Positions 33,222-42,224 are shown, counted from the first letter of the stretch. The stretch is DNA of 64,000 nucleotides from Limnohabitans radicicola (GCF_014837235.1 NZ_JACYFT010000002.1:952720-1016719), one strand, 5' to 3'. Numbers and translations are program-made. The notes: generated from the sequence alone by a model not told the origin.

Positions 33222-34640
33222 ATGTTAAATCAACAAAATCGCTTGCGTGCCAGGCTGACGCTCGGCGCCTTGATGGGGGTGGCGGCTTTCCTCCCCACCC
33301 TGACCCGTGCCGAGGCGCTCAGCTTTGAAGAAGCCGCCCAGCGACTGCAAGTCAATTCAGATCGCCTGGCAATGACTCGCTTTTCTGTTGAGAGCGCACA
33401 ATTAAAAGAGCAGGCCACTCGGCATCTGGGTGGTCCCGTGGTGACCGCAGGAGCTGCGGCTTTCCGCTTCCAGGGCGCCGTACAGGGCATTGATCTGACC
33501 CCCCTGACGCACACGATCGGTTCGTCGATTGCAGCGTTGCCGGCGCCGCTGGCTACCGGTTTGGCACACTTGCCGCCACTTCCGAACAGCCTCGATCTGA
33601 GCACGCAGCGCAGTGGCAATACCTCATCCGTCTCGGCCATATTGCCGATCTACACCGGTGGCGCCACCACGGCAATCAAACAGGCCTTGCAAGCCAAAAC
33701 CGAAGAGGCCCGGGCAGACGGCCGCCAGGTACAACAGGAAGTGTTCAATGAGTTCGTGCAGCGCTACTTCGGCGCCCAACTGGCTGAACGCGCCGCCGGA
33801 TTGCGTGAAGTGGCCTACCGGACCGTCCTGGAGCATGACGCCGCCACGCAGCGAATGCTGGAAGCAGGCCTTGTCGCACAGGTCGAGCGACTCCAGGCTC
33901 GCGCAGCGATGGAGGATGCCAAGCGTAACGCCCTGAAGGCCCGGGATGACGCTGAGTTGGCGTCGACGGCGTTGGCCAGAACCCTTCGCAACGCTGAGCG
34001 GATTCAACCGATGAGCCCGCTGTTCGTGATCAGTTCGCCGATCGAGCCGCTCGGCTACTTCACTGACGCGGCCCTGGAACGTCACCCGGGATTGGCCAAG
34101 GTGGCTGCCAAGAAGCGTGAAGCCGAGCAAATTCATGCGCTGGAAGAGTCTCAGAAGAAGCCTGCGGTGTTCGCCTTTGGCCAACGCCAACTGCGCTCCT
34201 CGGACCAGGCCAATTGGGTTGTGGGCGTCGGGGTCAGCTGGAGGTTGTGGGGTGGCGTGGACCGCTCCTTAATGAGCGAAGCCTCTCACCGGCTCATCGA
34301 GATGGCGGACAGCCAGGACAAGCAAGCCCGAAATGACATTGCCTTGCTGGTCGAGAAACGTTGGATGGCCGTCGACCAAACCCGGCGCCAGTTCCTTGCG
34401 CTGACCCCGAGTCTGGAGTTGGCCAATGCAGTCCTCCAACTCAAGACCAAGGGCCAGAAGGCGGGTACCAACTCCACGCTGGAACTGATCGACGCCGAAG
34501 TGAACCTGGCCAAAGCCAAAACGGAACAGGCGCAAGCGGCTTACGACTATGTCAAGGCGCTCGCCGATCTCCTTGAAGTGTCTGGCCTGTCCGATCAATT
34601 CGGCAGTTACATGGCTCGTGCCGATCTGAAAGTGCAATGA
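33222..34640 (+). CDS. TolC-family outer-membrane efflux protein
   Basis: The 472-aa protein starts at the ATG at 33222 (AAGAGAG upstream) with a signal peptide (LTLGALMGVAAFLPTLTRAEA). It shows the TolC repeat layout, with helical stretches FEEAAQRLQVNSDRLAMTRFSVESAQLKEQ and NDIALLVEKRWMAVDQTRRQFLALTPSLELA, and a beta-barrel strand VVGVGVSWRLWGGVDRS. It forms the outer-membrane channel for the HlyD-like adaptor encoded one base downstream. Confidence 0.92.
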   Translation: MLNQQNRLRARLTLGALMGVAAFLPTLTRAEALSFEEAAQRLQVNSDRLAMTRFSVESAQLKEQATRHLGGPVVTAGAAAFRFQGAVQGIDLTPLTHTIGSSIAALPAPLATGLAHLPPLPNSLDLSTQRSGNTSSVSAILPIYTGGATTAIKQALQAKTEEARADGRQVQQEVFNEFVQRYFGAQLAERAAGLREVAYRTVLEHDAATQRMLEAGLVAQVERLQARAAMEDAKRNALKARDDAELASTALARTLRNAERIQPMSPLFVISSPIEPLGYFTDAALERHPGLAKVAAKKREAEQIHALEESQKKPAVFAFGQRQLRSSDQANWVVGVGVSWRLWGGVDRSLMSEASHRLIEMADSQDKQARNDIALLVEKRWMAVDQTRRQFLALTPSLELANAVLQLKTKGQKAGTNSTLELIDAEVNLAKAKTEQAQAAYDYVKALADLLEVSGLSDQFGSYMARADLKVQ

Positions 34641-34641
34641 G

Positions 34642-35610
34642 ATGAACAAGAAACTACCCATCACTCTGGCCATCATCGGCGCAGTCACCGTTCTCAGCGT
34701 GGGCCTATGGAAGGCCCAACAGCCTGGCGCCGAGGCGTTCCAGGGGCAAATGGAGGTTCAGGAAGTAGACGTCGCTTCCAAGGTCAGTGCCCGGATCGCG
34801 GACATCTTGGTCAAGGAAGGGGATGTCATCACGGTCGGCTCGCCGCTGATTCGCCTGGACAGTCCTGAGGTGACCGCAAAACTGGCGCAGGCCACTGCGG
34901 CCCAGGAGGCTGCGCAGGCCACCGCGGCCAAGGCACAAAATGGCGCCCGCCCCCAGGAGGTGGAAATCGCCCGTCTGAACTGGCAGCGCGCATTGGCGGC
35001 GGCGGACCTGGCACAGGCGTCGTTCAAGCGGATCGAAGGATTGGCCAGGGACGGCTTGATCGCTGCGCAAAAGCGCGACGAGGCCGAAGCCAATTTCAAG
35101 ACAGCCCGCGATCAAGCCCTGGCTGCACAGGCCCAATACGAGATGGCTCGCGCCGGGGCCCGTGCCGAGGACAAGCAAGCTGCCGCCGCACAGGCGCGTC
35201 AATTGGCTGGAGTCGTAGCTGAAGTCCAGGCGGCCAAGGCCGAGACGGAACTCAAGAGCCCAGTGGCCGGCGAAGTCGTCAAGGTGCTGGGGCGCGTGGG
35301 TGAAATTTCGCCCCAAGGCGTCCCCGTGGTCACGGTTGCCAACATGGCAGATCAGTGGGTGGTGCTCAACGTGCGCGAAGACAAACTCGACAAGTTCGCC
35401 GTCGGCAAAGAATTCGATGCCACCTTGCCTGCCCTGAAAGGCCGTAAGGTTCGCTTCAAGGTCTACCGGGCAGCAGTCCTGCCTGATTTCGCCACGTGGC
35501 GTGCCACCAGGTCCGATCAGGGCTTTGACATCAAGACCTTCGAGGTGCGTGCCCGTCCGACCCAAATGATCGAGGGCGTTCGCCCAGGCATGTCCGTGCT
35601 GGTCGAGTGA
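34642..35610 (+). CDS. HlyD-family membrane fusion protein
   Basis: The 322-aa protein has an N-terminal anchor (LPITLAIIGAVTVLSVGLW). The lipoyl-like half EVDVASKVSARIADILVKEGDVITVGSPLIRLDS leads to an alanine-rich coiled hairpin (about 85-190) and a second half TELKSPVAGEVVKVLGRVGEISPQGVPVVTVANM. This is the YbhG/HlyD type. It begins one base after the TolC gene stop and connects it with the two ABC-2 permeases that follow. Confidence 0.92.
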   Translation: MNKKLPITLAIIGAVTVLSVGLWKAQQPGAEAFQGQMEVQEVDVASKVSARIADILVKEGDVITVGSPLIRLDSPEVTAKLAQATAAQEAAQATAAKAQNGARPQEVEIARLNWQRALAAADLAQASFKRIEGLARDGLIAAQKRDEAEANFKTARDQALAAQAQYEMARAGARAEDKQAAAAQARQLAGVVAEVQAAKAETELKSPVAGEVVKVLGRVGEISPQGVPVVTVANMADQWVVLNVREDKLDKFAVGKEFDATLPALKGRKVRFKVYRAAVLPDFATWRATRSDQGFDIKTFEVRARPTQMIEGVRPGMSVLVE

Positions 35611-35617
35611 ATTGACC

Positions 35618-36790
35618 ATGCGCCACTTCTTCAACAGCACTAGGCGGGAGGCCCGTCGCCTTGGTCAAAGTCCCTGGGACTTGGCGATGGTGACTTGGGT
35701 GCCTGTATTGGCCGTGGTGTTGGTCGTTTGGATATTCTCCAGCGCCATCCCCAGGAACCTACCTGTTGGCGTGATGGATGAAGACCATTCCGCGCTATCG
35801 CGACAACTGGTCCGCATGCTCAACGCCTCGCCTGGCATGCAAGTGGTGGACGAATTCGACAGCGAGTCCACGGCCCAACTTGCCCTAAGAGAGGTGCGGG
35901 TCTACGGGATGATCAACATCCCCAGGGACTTCGAGAGAGACATCAAGCGCGGGATAAAGGCGGAGGTCATTCTGCGTCACAACGCTCAGTTCGCCACGCA
36001 TTCGAGTCTGCTGCAGCGGGATGTACGCACGGTGGTTGGGACCCTGGCCGCCGGCATCGAAATGTCTGCTCGAAACAAGCGAGGTGAATCGGCCCAACAG
36101 GCCAAGGTCAGCTTTAACCCGATCCAAATCCAATCGATCGCACTGTTCAACGGGTCTGGCAACTACGAAAAGTACCTGACTGCCGCCGCGATCCCCGCCA
36201 TCCTTCACATCCTCGCGATGACGGCTGGGGCTTGGGCGGTCGGCCGTGAATTCAGGGACAGGACGCTGGGGCAGTGGCTGCAGCACGAGGGGCCGCGGGC
36301 CGTCGGAGCAGCCTTGCTGGGCAAGCTGGCGATTCCCTGGGTGACCCTGACCAGCGTGGGCGCCGCGGCGCTCTGGTACATCACGACCGGGCGTGGCTGG
36401 GACATCCCTGGGAGCCTTCTCTGGATCTGCTTGGCCATGACCTTACTGATGGCGCTATCGCTGGCCGCGGGTGCAGCGGCGGCCACTCTGACCAAGTCCT
36501 TGCGCACTGCGTTGTCCGTCACGGGGCTTTTGACCGCCCCGGCATTCGCGTTCAGCGGTATGAGTTTCCCGCTGAGTGCGATGCCTGACAGTGCTCGGAT
36601 GTGGGCGACCTCCATGCCGTTCACCCACTACATCCGATTGCAGACCGAGCAATTGCTGATGGGCTTAACCTTCGGCGCGAGTGCCGCCACACCTGCTGTA
36701 TTCCTGCTGGCCACCCTAGGGTTGCTCGGGCTGGCGGCCTTGGGCTTGGTCCAGGCTCGCGACAAGCCATCGACCTGGGGAGCGCGTTGA
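35618..36790 (+). CDS. ABC-2 type permease (first)
   Basis: The 390-aa membrane protein, taken from the ATG at 35618 (MRHFFNSTRREARRLGQ), has one N-terminal helix (MVTWVPVLAVVLVVWIFSSAIP) and a large periplasmic domain opening with the family motif LPVGVMDEDHSALSRQLVRML. Five or so C-terminal helices follow (AIPAILHILAMTAGAWAVGREF and onward). This is the YhhJ/YbhS ABC-2 layout. It pairs with the following permease. No ATPase is encoded in the operon. Confidence 0.88.
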   Translation: MRHFFNSTRREARRLGQSPWDLAMVTWVPVLAVVLVVWIFSSAIPRNLPVGVMDEDHSALSRQLVRMLNASPGMQVVDEFDSESTAQLALREVRVYGMINIPRDFERDIKRGIKAEVILRHNAQFATHSSLLQRDVRTVVGTLAAGIEMSARNKRGESAQQAKVSFNPIQIQSIALFNGSGNYEKYLTAAAIPAILHILAMTAGAWAVGREFRDRTLGQWLQHEGPRAVGAALLGKLAIPWVTLTSVGAAALWYITTGRGWDIPGSLLWICLAMTLLMALSLAAGAAAATLTKSLRTALSVTGLLTAPAFAFSGMSFPLSAMPDSARMWATSMPFTHYIRLQTEQLLMGLTFGASAATPAVFLLATLGLLGLAALGLVQARDKPSTWGAR

Positions 36791-36791
36791 C

Positions 36792-37931
36792 ATGACCTCG
36801 CACCATCCCACTTCGCTGAGGTCAGGGTTCGTCGCAACGCTGAGGGACGTCTTGCGCGACAAGGGCGCATTGATGATCTTTGTGGCTGCGCCCCTGTTCT
36901 ATGCTTTCTTCTACCCCTGGTTCTTTGGCCCGGAGGTCGTGACCCGGATCCCGGTGGCGGTTGTCGACCAGGATCACTCGGCGCTTTCACGCTCGATTCA
37001 TCGTCTGGCACTTGCCAATCCTCGCATCGAGGTCAAGGCAGTTGGGGCGGATGAGCGAGCCGCGCAAGCCGCCATGAGCCGTGGTGAGATTGATGGCTAT
37101 CTGGTCCTGCCCGACGACCTGAAAGCCCATGTTGCCAGGGGAATGCCCACTATGGTGACCGTGGTCTCGAACGGGGCCTATCCCCTCATCAGCAAGGCAG
37201 TTCAGTACGGCTTTTCTGAGGCCGTGGGCGCAGCCTCGGCAGGTGTTGAGATCAGGCAGCGAGAGGCCAAAGGACAGAGTCCCCGCCAAGCCGGCGAGAG
37301 CCGCACTCCCGTGGATTTCCGGGCCATGGCGCTGTTCAACCCTACAGAAGGCTATAGCAGCTTCATTGTTCCTGCCGTTGCCTTGTTCATCATGCACCAG
37401 ACCCTCCTGATGGGCGTGGGTATGCTGGTGGCGACCTGGGTCGAACGAGGCGCGGCTCATGCCAGTCCAATGGCCTGGATCGGGCGCTGGCTGGCATTCC
37501 TGTTGCCGGGATTGGTGTCTGGCCTGTTCTATTTCGGATGGGTCTTTTGGCTCTACGGTTACCCTCGCGCTAACAACGTGGCTGGCTCCCTGGTTTTCCT
37601 GGTCCTGTACGTGTCGGCCATCGTGACGCTGGGGTCACTTGTGGGCCTGTGGTGTAGAGATCGCGAACGGGTCCTTCAAGTCCTGCTTTTTTCGACATTG
37701 CCGATGGTGTTTCTTGCCGGATTTTCCTGGCCGCCAGAAGCGTTGCCGCTCCCGTTGCAGTATCTGCGGTGGTTGATACCGACAACGTCTGGAGTGCAGG
37801 CTGCATTGCGCCTGAATCAAATGGGAGCCCCTCTGCAAAGCGTGATGCCCTATCTCGGTTGCCTGTTGGCACTGACCGTGGTGGCCGGCAGCTTCGTCTT
37901 GAAATTCGGCGGTAAGCCGCAGGGCGATTGA
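36792..37931 (+). CDS. ABC-2 type permease (second)
   Basis: The 379-aa protein repeats the layout of its neighbour: an N-terminal helix (GALMIFVAAPLFYAFFYPWFFG), IPVAVVDQDHSALSRSIHRLAL, a periplasmic domain and multiple C-terminal helices ending in YLGCLLALTVVAGSFVLKFGG. It probably dimerises with the first permease. It starts one base after it. The ATP-binding subunit must come from elsewhere, or the pair works without a dedicated one. Confidence 0.88.
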   Translation: MTSHHPTSLRSGFVATLRDVLRDKGALMIFVAAPLFYAFFYPWFFGPEVVTRIPVAVVDQDHSALSRSIHRLALANPRIEVKAVGADERAAQAAMSRGEIDGYLVLPDDLKAHVARGMPTMVTVVSNGAYPLISKAVQYGFSEAVGAASAGVEIRQREAKGQSPRQAGESRTPVDFRAMALFNPTEGYSSFIVPAVALFIMHQTLLMGVGMLVATWVERGAAHASPMAWIGRWLAFLLPGLVSGLFYFGWVFWLYGYPRANNVAGSLVFLVLYVSAIVTLGSLVGLWCRDRERVLQVLLFSTLPMVFLAGFSWPPEALPLPLQYLRWLIPTTSGVQAALRLNQMGAPLQSVMPYLGCLLALTVVAGSFVLKFGGKPQGD

Positions 37932-38099
37932 GGACGGAGATACTTGCACACGCGCAGGCAATGGGCTGCTGTGAAGGCACGCTGCTGGTTCGAGGAAGAG
38001 CCACGCGTCGACTTCATCCGCAATATCGCCCCCTGGGACGCCGACGATCTGGACGCTGATCGCAGCCGAGGATTGCGATGGACCCTGAGCGGCCGTTGA
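37932..38099 (+). other. Unclear coding-like stretch after the permease stop
   Basis: Directly after the permease stop, in the same frame, 55 sense codons run to a TGA at 38097. They include RRQWAAVKARCWFEEEPRV then DFIRNIAPWDADDLDADRS, which looks like real protein sequence. The only possible starts are a TTG at 37944 and a GTG at 37971, without a ribosome site. It may be the relic of a gene end, or chance. I recognise no family. Confidence 0.25.
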
Positions 38100-38147
38100 T
38101 CAAAGTTCTGCTGATGGCAGCTTCTGGCCGACAGCTGACCTCGGCCG

Positions 38148-39299
38148 TCAGAGGAATCGATCCGCCAGATCCTCACCCCTCAGTGAGGCGTAGCGCAGGA
38201 ACATGTCGGTTTTCTTCCAACCCATGATCTTGCAAATTTCCAACTCGCTCCACATCCAACCGTTGTCTTGCTTGTTGCGCATGGTGGCCCAACGGCAGGT
38301 CGCCTCGTGGCGTAGGTCATGCTCGGTGAAATCCGGCATGTCGGCATAAGCAAACAAGGTGGTGAAGCGCTTGGACAGCGCATTCGTGACCTTGTCCAGG
38401 TTGTCCGGTTCCCCGTCCCAGAACTTGAACAGCAAGCCCTTCTTGCCTTTACAGCGCTTGCGAAGTGCTGGTCGCAGACTCGGCACCACCGGCACCGTGC
38501 GCCGCTTGATAACCCCGCCATGTCCCTTGGTGCCCCGTATTTCCAGCAACCCCCTGGCGTCGTCGTAATCCTCACAACGAATCCAGTAGCCCTCACGTAG
38601 GCGCACCCCAGTGTTGAGGATGATTTCGTAGAGCAGCTTGAAGTCATCGTCCTGAGGCAAGGGCCGCTGCTTGGATGGGTTCTTGATACCAGCCAGGGAG
38701 GCATTGATGCGATCCTCCTCCCCGGGGGCAAAACGGCGCTCCCGGTGCTGGTCTTTCTTGGGCGCCTTGTCGGCCTGCGCCAGCACCTCGCCTTCTTTGG
38801 CGGTGTAGGTACTGTAACCCTTGGGCATTAGCCGCAGCGGATTGGCCGGGGCCGTCTGGTCGATCGGGGTAGTCTTGCGGATGTGCCAATCAACCACCCT
38901 GGCCAGCCCCTCCACCCGTTTGCGGATCGAGCCGGGCGCCAGGTTTTGTTCCAGCTTGAGCTTGCTGACCCACTTGTCACACCAGGTGATGGTCACGCGG
39001 TCAAGTGTCACCTGACCCACCTCCGCCTTGATGCGGTCGAGGTTGGCCAGGTCCGATGGTGCCGGTCCGGGTGAACTGAGTTTGTAGTTGTCGATCAACG
39101 TGGCGAGCTTCAAGCCGGTGCGATGGTCAGGTGTTTCGACCAAATCAACGGGCACCACACCGCGCTCGATCATGCTCATCAAGTGCGTTTGGTACTGTTG
39201 TGCTTCAACCTTCGAGTTGAAGGTTGCGAAGTGTTTGCGTGGCAGCAATTTACTGTCGATGCGGACCTGCCACCGGTCCCCGCGTTGAATGATTGCCAT
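38148..39299 (-). CDS. Tyrosine recombinase (integrase) next to tRNA genes
   Basis: The 383-aa protein starts at the ATG at 39299 (MAIIQRGDRWQVRIDSKLLP). The catalytic domain shows the first arginine in ILNTGVRLREGYWIR, HDLRHEATCRWA, and a C-terminal MGWKKTDMFLRYASL with the nucleophilic tyrosine. Tryptophan replaces the second histidine, as in Cre. The N-terminal part has arm-binding and core-binding segments. The gene end faces the accessory region to the left, and its start lies about 190 bases from tRNA-Cys, suggesting tRNA-proximal integration. Confidence 0.92.
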   Translation of the reverse strand: MAIIQRGDRWQVRIDSKLLPRKHFATFNSKVEAQQYQTHLMSMIERGVVPVDLVETPDHRTGLKLATLIDNYKLSSPGPAPSDLANLDRIKAEVGQVTLDRVTITWCDKWVSKLKLEQNLAPGSIRKRVEGLARVVDWHIRKTTPIDQTAPANPLRLMPKGYSTYTAKEGEVLAQADKAPKKDQHRERRFAPGEEDRINASLAGIKNPSKQRPLPQDDDFKLLYEIILNTGVRLREGYWIRCEDYDDARGLLEIRGTKGHGGVIKRRTVPVVPSLRPALRKRCKGKKGLLFKFWDGEPDNLDKVTNALSKRFTTLFAYADMPDFTEHDLRHEATCRWATMRNKQDNGWMWSELEICKIMGWKKTDMFLRYASLRGEDLADRFL

Positions 39300-39365
39300 G
39301 ACCCGAAGATGAGGCTGCGGGTGTGAAATGTCAACTGCCATCCACGGACAAATTGATCCGTCCAA

Positions 39366-39394
39366 GCGTAGCATTGCTACGGATTTGCGTAGCA
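39366..39394. repeat. Short repeats upstream of the integrase
   Basis: Three copies of a GCGTAGCA-type octamer lie 67-95 bases upstream of the integrase ATG: GCGTAGCA at 39366-39373, its complement TGCTACG at 39375-39381, and GCGTAGCA at 39387-39394. They could be integrase/excisionase arm sites or an autoregulatory operator. Confidence 0.45.
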
Positions 39395-39434
39395 AAGACC
39401 GGGAAATGAGTGGATTTTGAGGGAATCGCAGACA

Positions 39435-39459
39435 CAAAAAAGCCCGATCGAATCGGGCT
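39435..39459 (-). terminator. Terminator of the tRNA-Gly/tRNA-Cys transcript
   Basis: On the minus strand an 8-bp stem AGCCCGAT/ATCGGGCT with a 3-nt loop is followed by TTTTTT. It lies 28 bases downstream of the tRNA-Cys 3' end and is a canonical terminator. Confidence 0.8.
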
Positions 39460-39486
39460 AAGTTGTTGATTCCATTCAGAAATCTT

Positions 39487-39560
39487 TGGAGGCGCGGGCC
39501 GGAGTCGAACCGACCTACACGGATTTGCAATCCGGTGCATAACCGCTTTGCTACCGCGCC
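39487..39560 (-). tRNA. tRNA-Cys (GCA)
   Basis: On the minus strand the 74-nt gene starts GGCGCGGTAGC, has the anticodon loop TTGCAAA with anticodon GCA, the T-loop GGTTCGACTCC and an acceptor end CCGCGCC followed by T and an encoded CCA. All four arms can be drawn. It lies downstream of tRNA-Gly in the same direction. Confidence 0.95.
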
Positions 39561-39570
39561 ACGTTCTGAC

Positions 39571-39599
39571 AAAAAAGGGAAGCATGTGCTTCCCTTTTT
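39571..39599. terminator. Bidirectional hairpin between the two tRNA genes
   Basis: GGGAAGC-ATGT-GCTTCCC is flanked by five or six A residues before and T residues after, the form of a bidirectional Rho-independent terminator or a tRNA-precursor processing spacer. If it terminates on the minus strand, tRNA-Cys would need read-through or its own promoter. Confidence 0.6.
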
Positions 39600-39630
39600 G
39601 CTGGAAGATGTTGGCACTTCTTCCGATGTT

Positions 39631-39706
39631 TGGAGCGGGAAACGAGGCTCGAACTCGCGACCTCAACCTTGGCAAGGTTGCGCTCTACCAACTGAGCTAT
39701 TCCCGC
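39631..39706 (-). tRNA. tRNA-Gly (GCC)
   Basis: On the minus strand the 76-nt gene starts GCGGGAATAGCTCAGTTGG, carries the anticodon loop TTGCCAA (anticodon GCC) and the T-loop GTTCGAGCC, and ends GTTTCCCGC, T, CCA. It folds as a normal cloverleaf. Confidence 0.95.
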
Positions 39707-39803
39707 ATTTGAGTGAACTTGGCATTGTATGCTTTGTTCGCTGCAACAGGCAAATTATAGCGCAAATTCAAGGGCTCACCGAAGTGCGCACCATAAATTT
39801 GCA

Positions 39804-42224
39804 TCAATGCTTGGTGGCCTCCGTTTTGGCCGTCGAAGCCGCCACGGACACCGCCGCGGCGATCTCCTCTTCCGTCAACGGAACCGGCTTGGCTTCGAGC
39901 GCGATCTCCAGCACCTGATCCACCCATTTGACTGGCACGATCTCCAGACCATTTTTGACATTCTCGGGGATGTCCTGCAAGTCCTTGACGTTGTCTTCAG
40001 GGATCAGCACGGTCTTGATGCCTCCGCGCAAAGCCGCCAAAAGTTTTTCTTTCAGGCCACCAATGGCAGTGACTTCGCCACGCAGGGTGATCTCACCTGT
40101 CATGGCCACATCGGCACGCACGGGGATGCTGGTCATGGCCGACACCATGGCAGTGACCATGGCTGCGCCTGCGCTTGGACCGTCCTTGGGCGTAGCGCCA
40201 TCGGGCACGTGGATGTGCAGGTCTTTCTTTTCGAAGACCTCGTCTTTGATGCCCAACAGACGCGAGCGGCTGCGCACCACGGTCCGGGCAGCTTCCACAG
40301 ACTCTTTCATCACATCACCGAGCGAGCCCGTGCGGGTGATGACACCTTTGCCCGGCATCAGCGCGGCCTCAATGGTCAGCAAATCGCCGCCCACTTCGGT
40401 CCATGCCAGACCGACCACCTGACCGACCTGGTTTTTCTGTTCGGCACGACCATAGGTGTACTTGCGCACACCCAGAAAGTCGTTGAGGTTATCTGCGGTG
40501 ACCTGGACCTGCGCTTGCATCTGCCCCAACAGCAAGCCCTTGACCACTTTGCGGCAAATCTTGGACAGCTCACGCTCGAGCGAACGCACACCGGCCTCGC
40601 GTGTGTAGTAACGCACCACGTCGCGGATGGCCTCTTCCGTCACATTCAATTCAGCAGCTTTGATGCCGTTGTTTTCCAGCTGTTTGGGCAGCAGGTAACG
40701 CATGGCGATGTTGGTCTTTTCGTCCTCGGTGTAACCCGAGAGGCGAATGACCTCCATCCGGTCCAGCAACGCTGGCGGGATGTTCATGGAGTTGGATGTG
40801 GCCACAAACATCACATCGCTGAGGTCGAAGTCGACCTCTACATAGTGATCGCCAAAGGTGTGGTTTTGCTCGGGGTCCAGCACCTCCAGCAAGGCGCTCG
40901 ACGGGTCACCTCGGAAATCCGTGCCCAGCTTGTCGATCTCGTCGAGCAGGAACAAGGGGTTGCGGGTACCGGCCTTATTCAGGCTTTGCAGCACCTTGCC
41001 GGGCATGGCGCCGATGTAGGTGCGACGGTGACCGCGGATTTCGGCCTCGTCACGCATGCCACCCAGTGCCATGCGCACATACTTGCGACCTGTGGCTTTG
41101 GCAATGGACTGGCCCAGCGAGGTCTTGCCCACGCCAGGCGGCCCCACCAGGCACAGGATGGGGGCCTTGACCTTGTCAACGCGTTGCTGCACGGCGAGGT
41201 ATTCCAGAATGCGGTCTTTGACCTTGTCCAGGCCAAAGTGGTCCTGGTTCAGCACCGTCTCAGCATTGGCCAGATCGTGCTTGATTTTGGTCTTTTTGCT
41301 CCAGGGCAGTCCTGTCAGCACTTCAATGTAGTTGCGCACCACCGACGCCTCGGCCGACATGGGCGACATGAGCTTGAGCTTTTTGAGCTCGGCTTCAGCC
41401 TTCTTGCGGGCATCAGCCGGCATCTTGGCGGCCTTGATCTTTTTCTCGATCTCTTCGATGTCCGCGCCCTCTTCGCCCTCACCCAGTTCTTTCTGGATGG
41501 CTTTGACCTGTTCGTTCAGGTAAAAGTCGCGCTGGTTCTTTTCCATCTGGCGCTTGACGCGGCCACGGATACGCTTGTCGACATTGAGGATGTCCACTTC
41601 ACGCTCAAGCTGGGTGAAGAGGTTTTCCAGGCGGTCCTTGATGCTCGACAGGTCCAGTACGGCCTGCTTGTTTTCGAGCTTGAGCGGCAGGTGCGCCGCG
41701 ATCGTGTCGGCCAAGCGACCCGCATCGTCGATGCTGGAGATCGAAGTCAGGATCTCGGGGGGTATCTTTTTATTGAGTTTGACATACTGGTCAAACTGCT
41801 GCATCACTGCGCGGCGCAGCGCTTCGGTCTCGCTGCTGGACTCGGACAGCTCGGCTGCGGGGTCCACGGGCTGAACGGTGGCCACAAAGTGGGCATCGCC
41901 GTCCACGATGCTCTGCACAAGGGCGCGCTGCTGGCCTTCGACCAGCACCTTGACCGTGCCATCGGGCAATTTGAGCATCTGCAAGATGGTCGAGACGCAA
42001 CCCACATCGAACATGTCAGACGCGTCAGGCTCGTCCTTGGCTGCGGTTTTTTGCGCCACCAGCATGATGCGGCGGTCGGTCGACATCGCCGACTCCAGCG
42101 CCTTGATGCTCTTAGGGCGGCCCACAAACAGCGGAATCACCATGTGGGGAAACACCACCACGTCGCGCAGAGGCAACATCGGCAGATCGATCGGGGTGGA
42201 AGGCAATGGGGGGTGTCCGGACAT
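39804..42224 (-). CDS. lon: ATP-dependent protease Lon
   Basis: The 806-aa protein starts at the ATG at 42224 (GAGGTAA upstream). It has the N-terminal substrate domain beginning PLPSTPIDLPMLPLRDVVVFPHMVIPLFVGRPKSI, the AAA+ Walker A GPPGVGKTSLGQS and Walker B PLFLLDEIDK, and the protease Ser-Lys dyad in PDGATPKDGPSAGAAM and the KLLAALRGGIKTVLIP region. Lon degrades misfolded and regulatory proteins in the cytosol. It follows clpX on the same strand, as in many beta-proteobacteria. Confidence 0.98.
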   Translation of the reverse strand: MSGHPPLPSTPIDLPMLPLRDVVVFPHMVIPLFVGRPKSIKALESAMSTDRRIMLVAQKTAAKDEPDASDMFDVGCVSTILQMLKLPDGTVKVLVEGQQRALVQSIVDGDAHFVATVQPVDPAAELSESSSETEALRRAVMQQFDQYVKLNKKIPPEILTSISSIDDAGRLADTIAAHLPLKLENKQAVLDLSSIKDRLENLFTQLEREVDILNVDKRIRGRVKRQMEKNQRDFYLNEQVKAIQKELGEGEEGADIEEIEKKIKAAKMPADARKKAEAELKKLKLMSPMSAEASVVRNYIEVLTGLPWSKKTKIKHDLANAETVLNQDHFGLDKVKDRILEYLAVQQRVDKVKAPILCLVGPPGVGKTSLGQSIAKATGRKYVRMALGGMRDEAEIRGHRRTYIGAMPGKVLQSLNKAGTRNPLFLLDEIDKLGTDFRGDPSSALLEVLDPEQNHTFGDHYVEVDFDLSDVMFVATSNSMNIPPALLDRMEVIRLSGYTEDEKTNIAMRYLLPKQLENNGIKAAELNVTEEAIRDVVRYYTREAGVRSLERELSKICRKVVKGLLLGQMQAQVQVTADNLNDFLGVRKYTYGRAEQKNQVGQVVGLAWTEVGGDLLTIEAALMPGKGVITRTGSLGDVMKESVEAARTVVRSRSRLLGIKDEVFEKKDLHIHVPDGATPKDGPSAGAAMVTAMVSAMTSIPVRADVAMTGEITLRGEVTAIGGLKEKLLAALRGGIKTVLIPEDNVKDLQDIPENVKNGLEIVPVKWVDQVLEIALEAKPVPLTEEEIAAAVSVAASTAKTEATKH

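Noticed and set aside
39487..39560. Duplicate of the tRNA-Cys 3' end as the second attachment site
   Set aside because: I found no second copy of the acceptor/T-arm sequence inside the window. It could still lie to the left of base 1.
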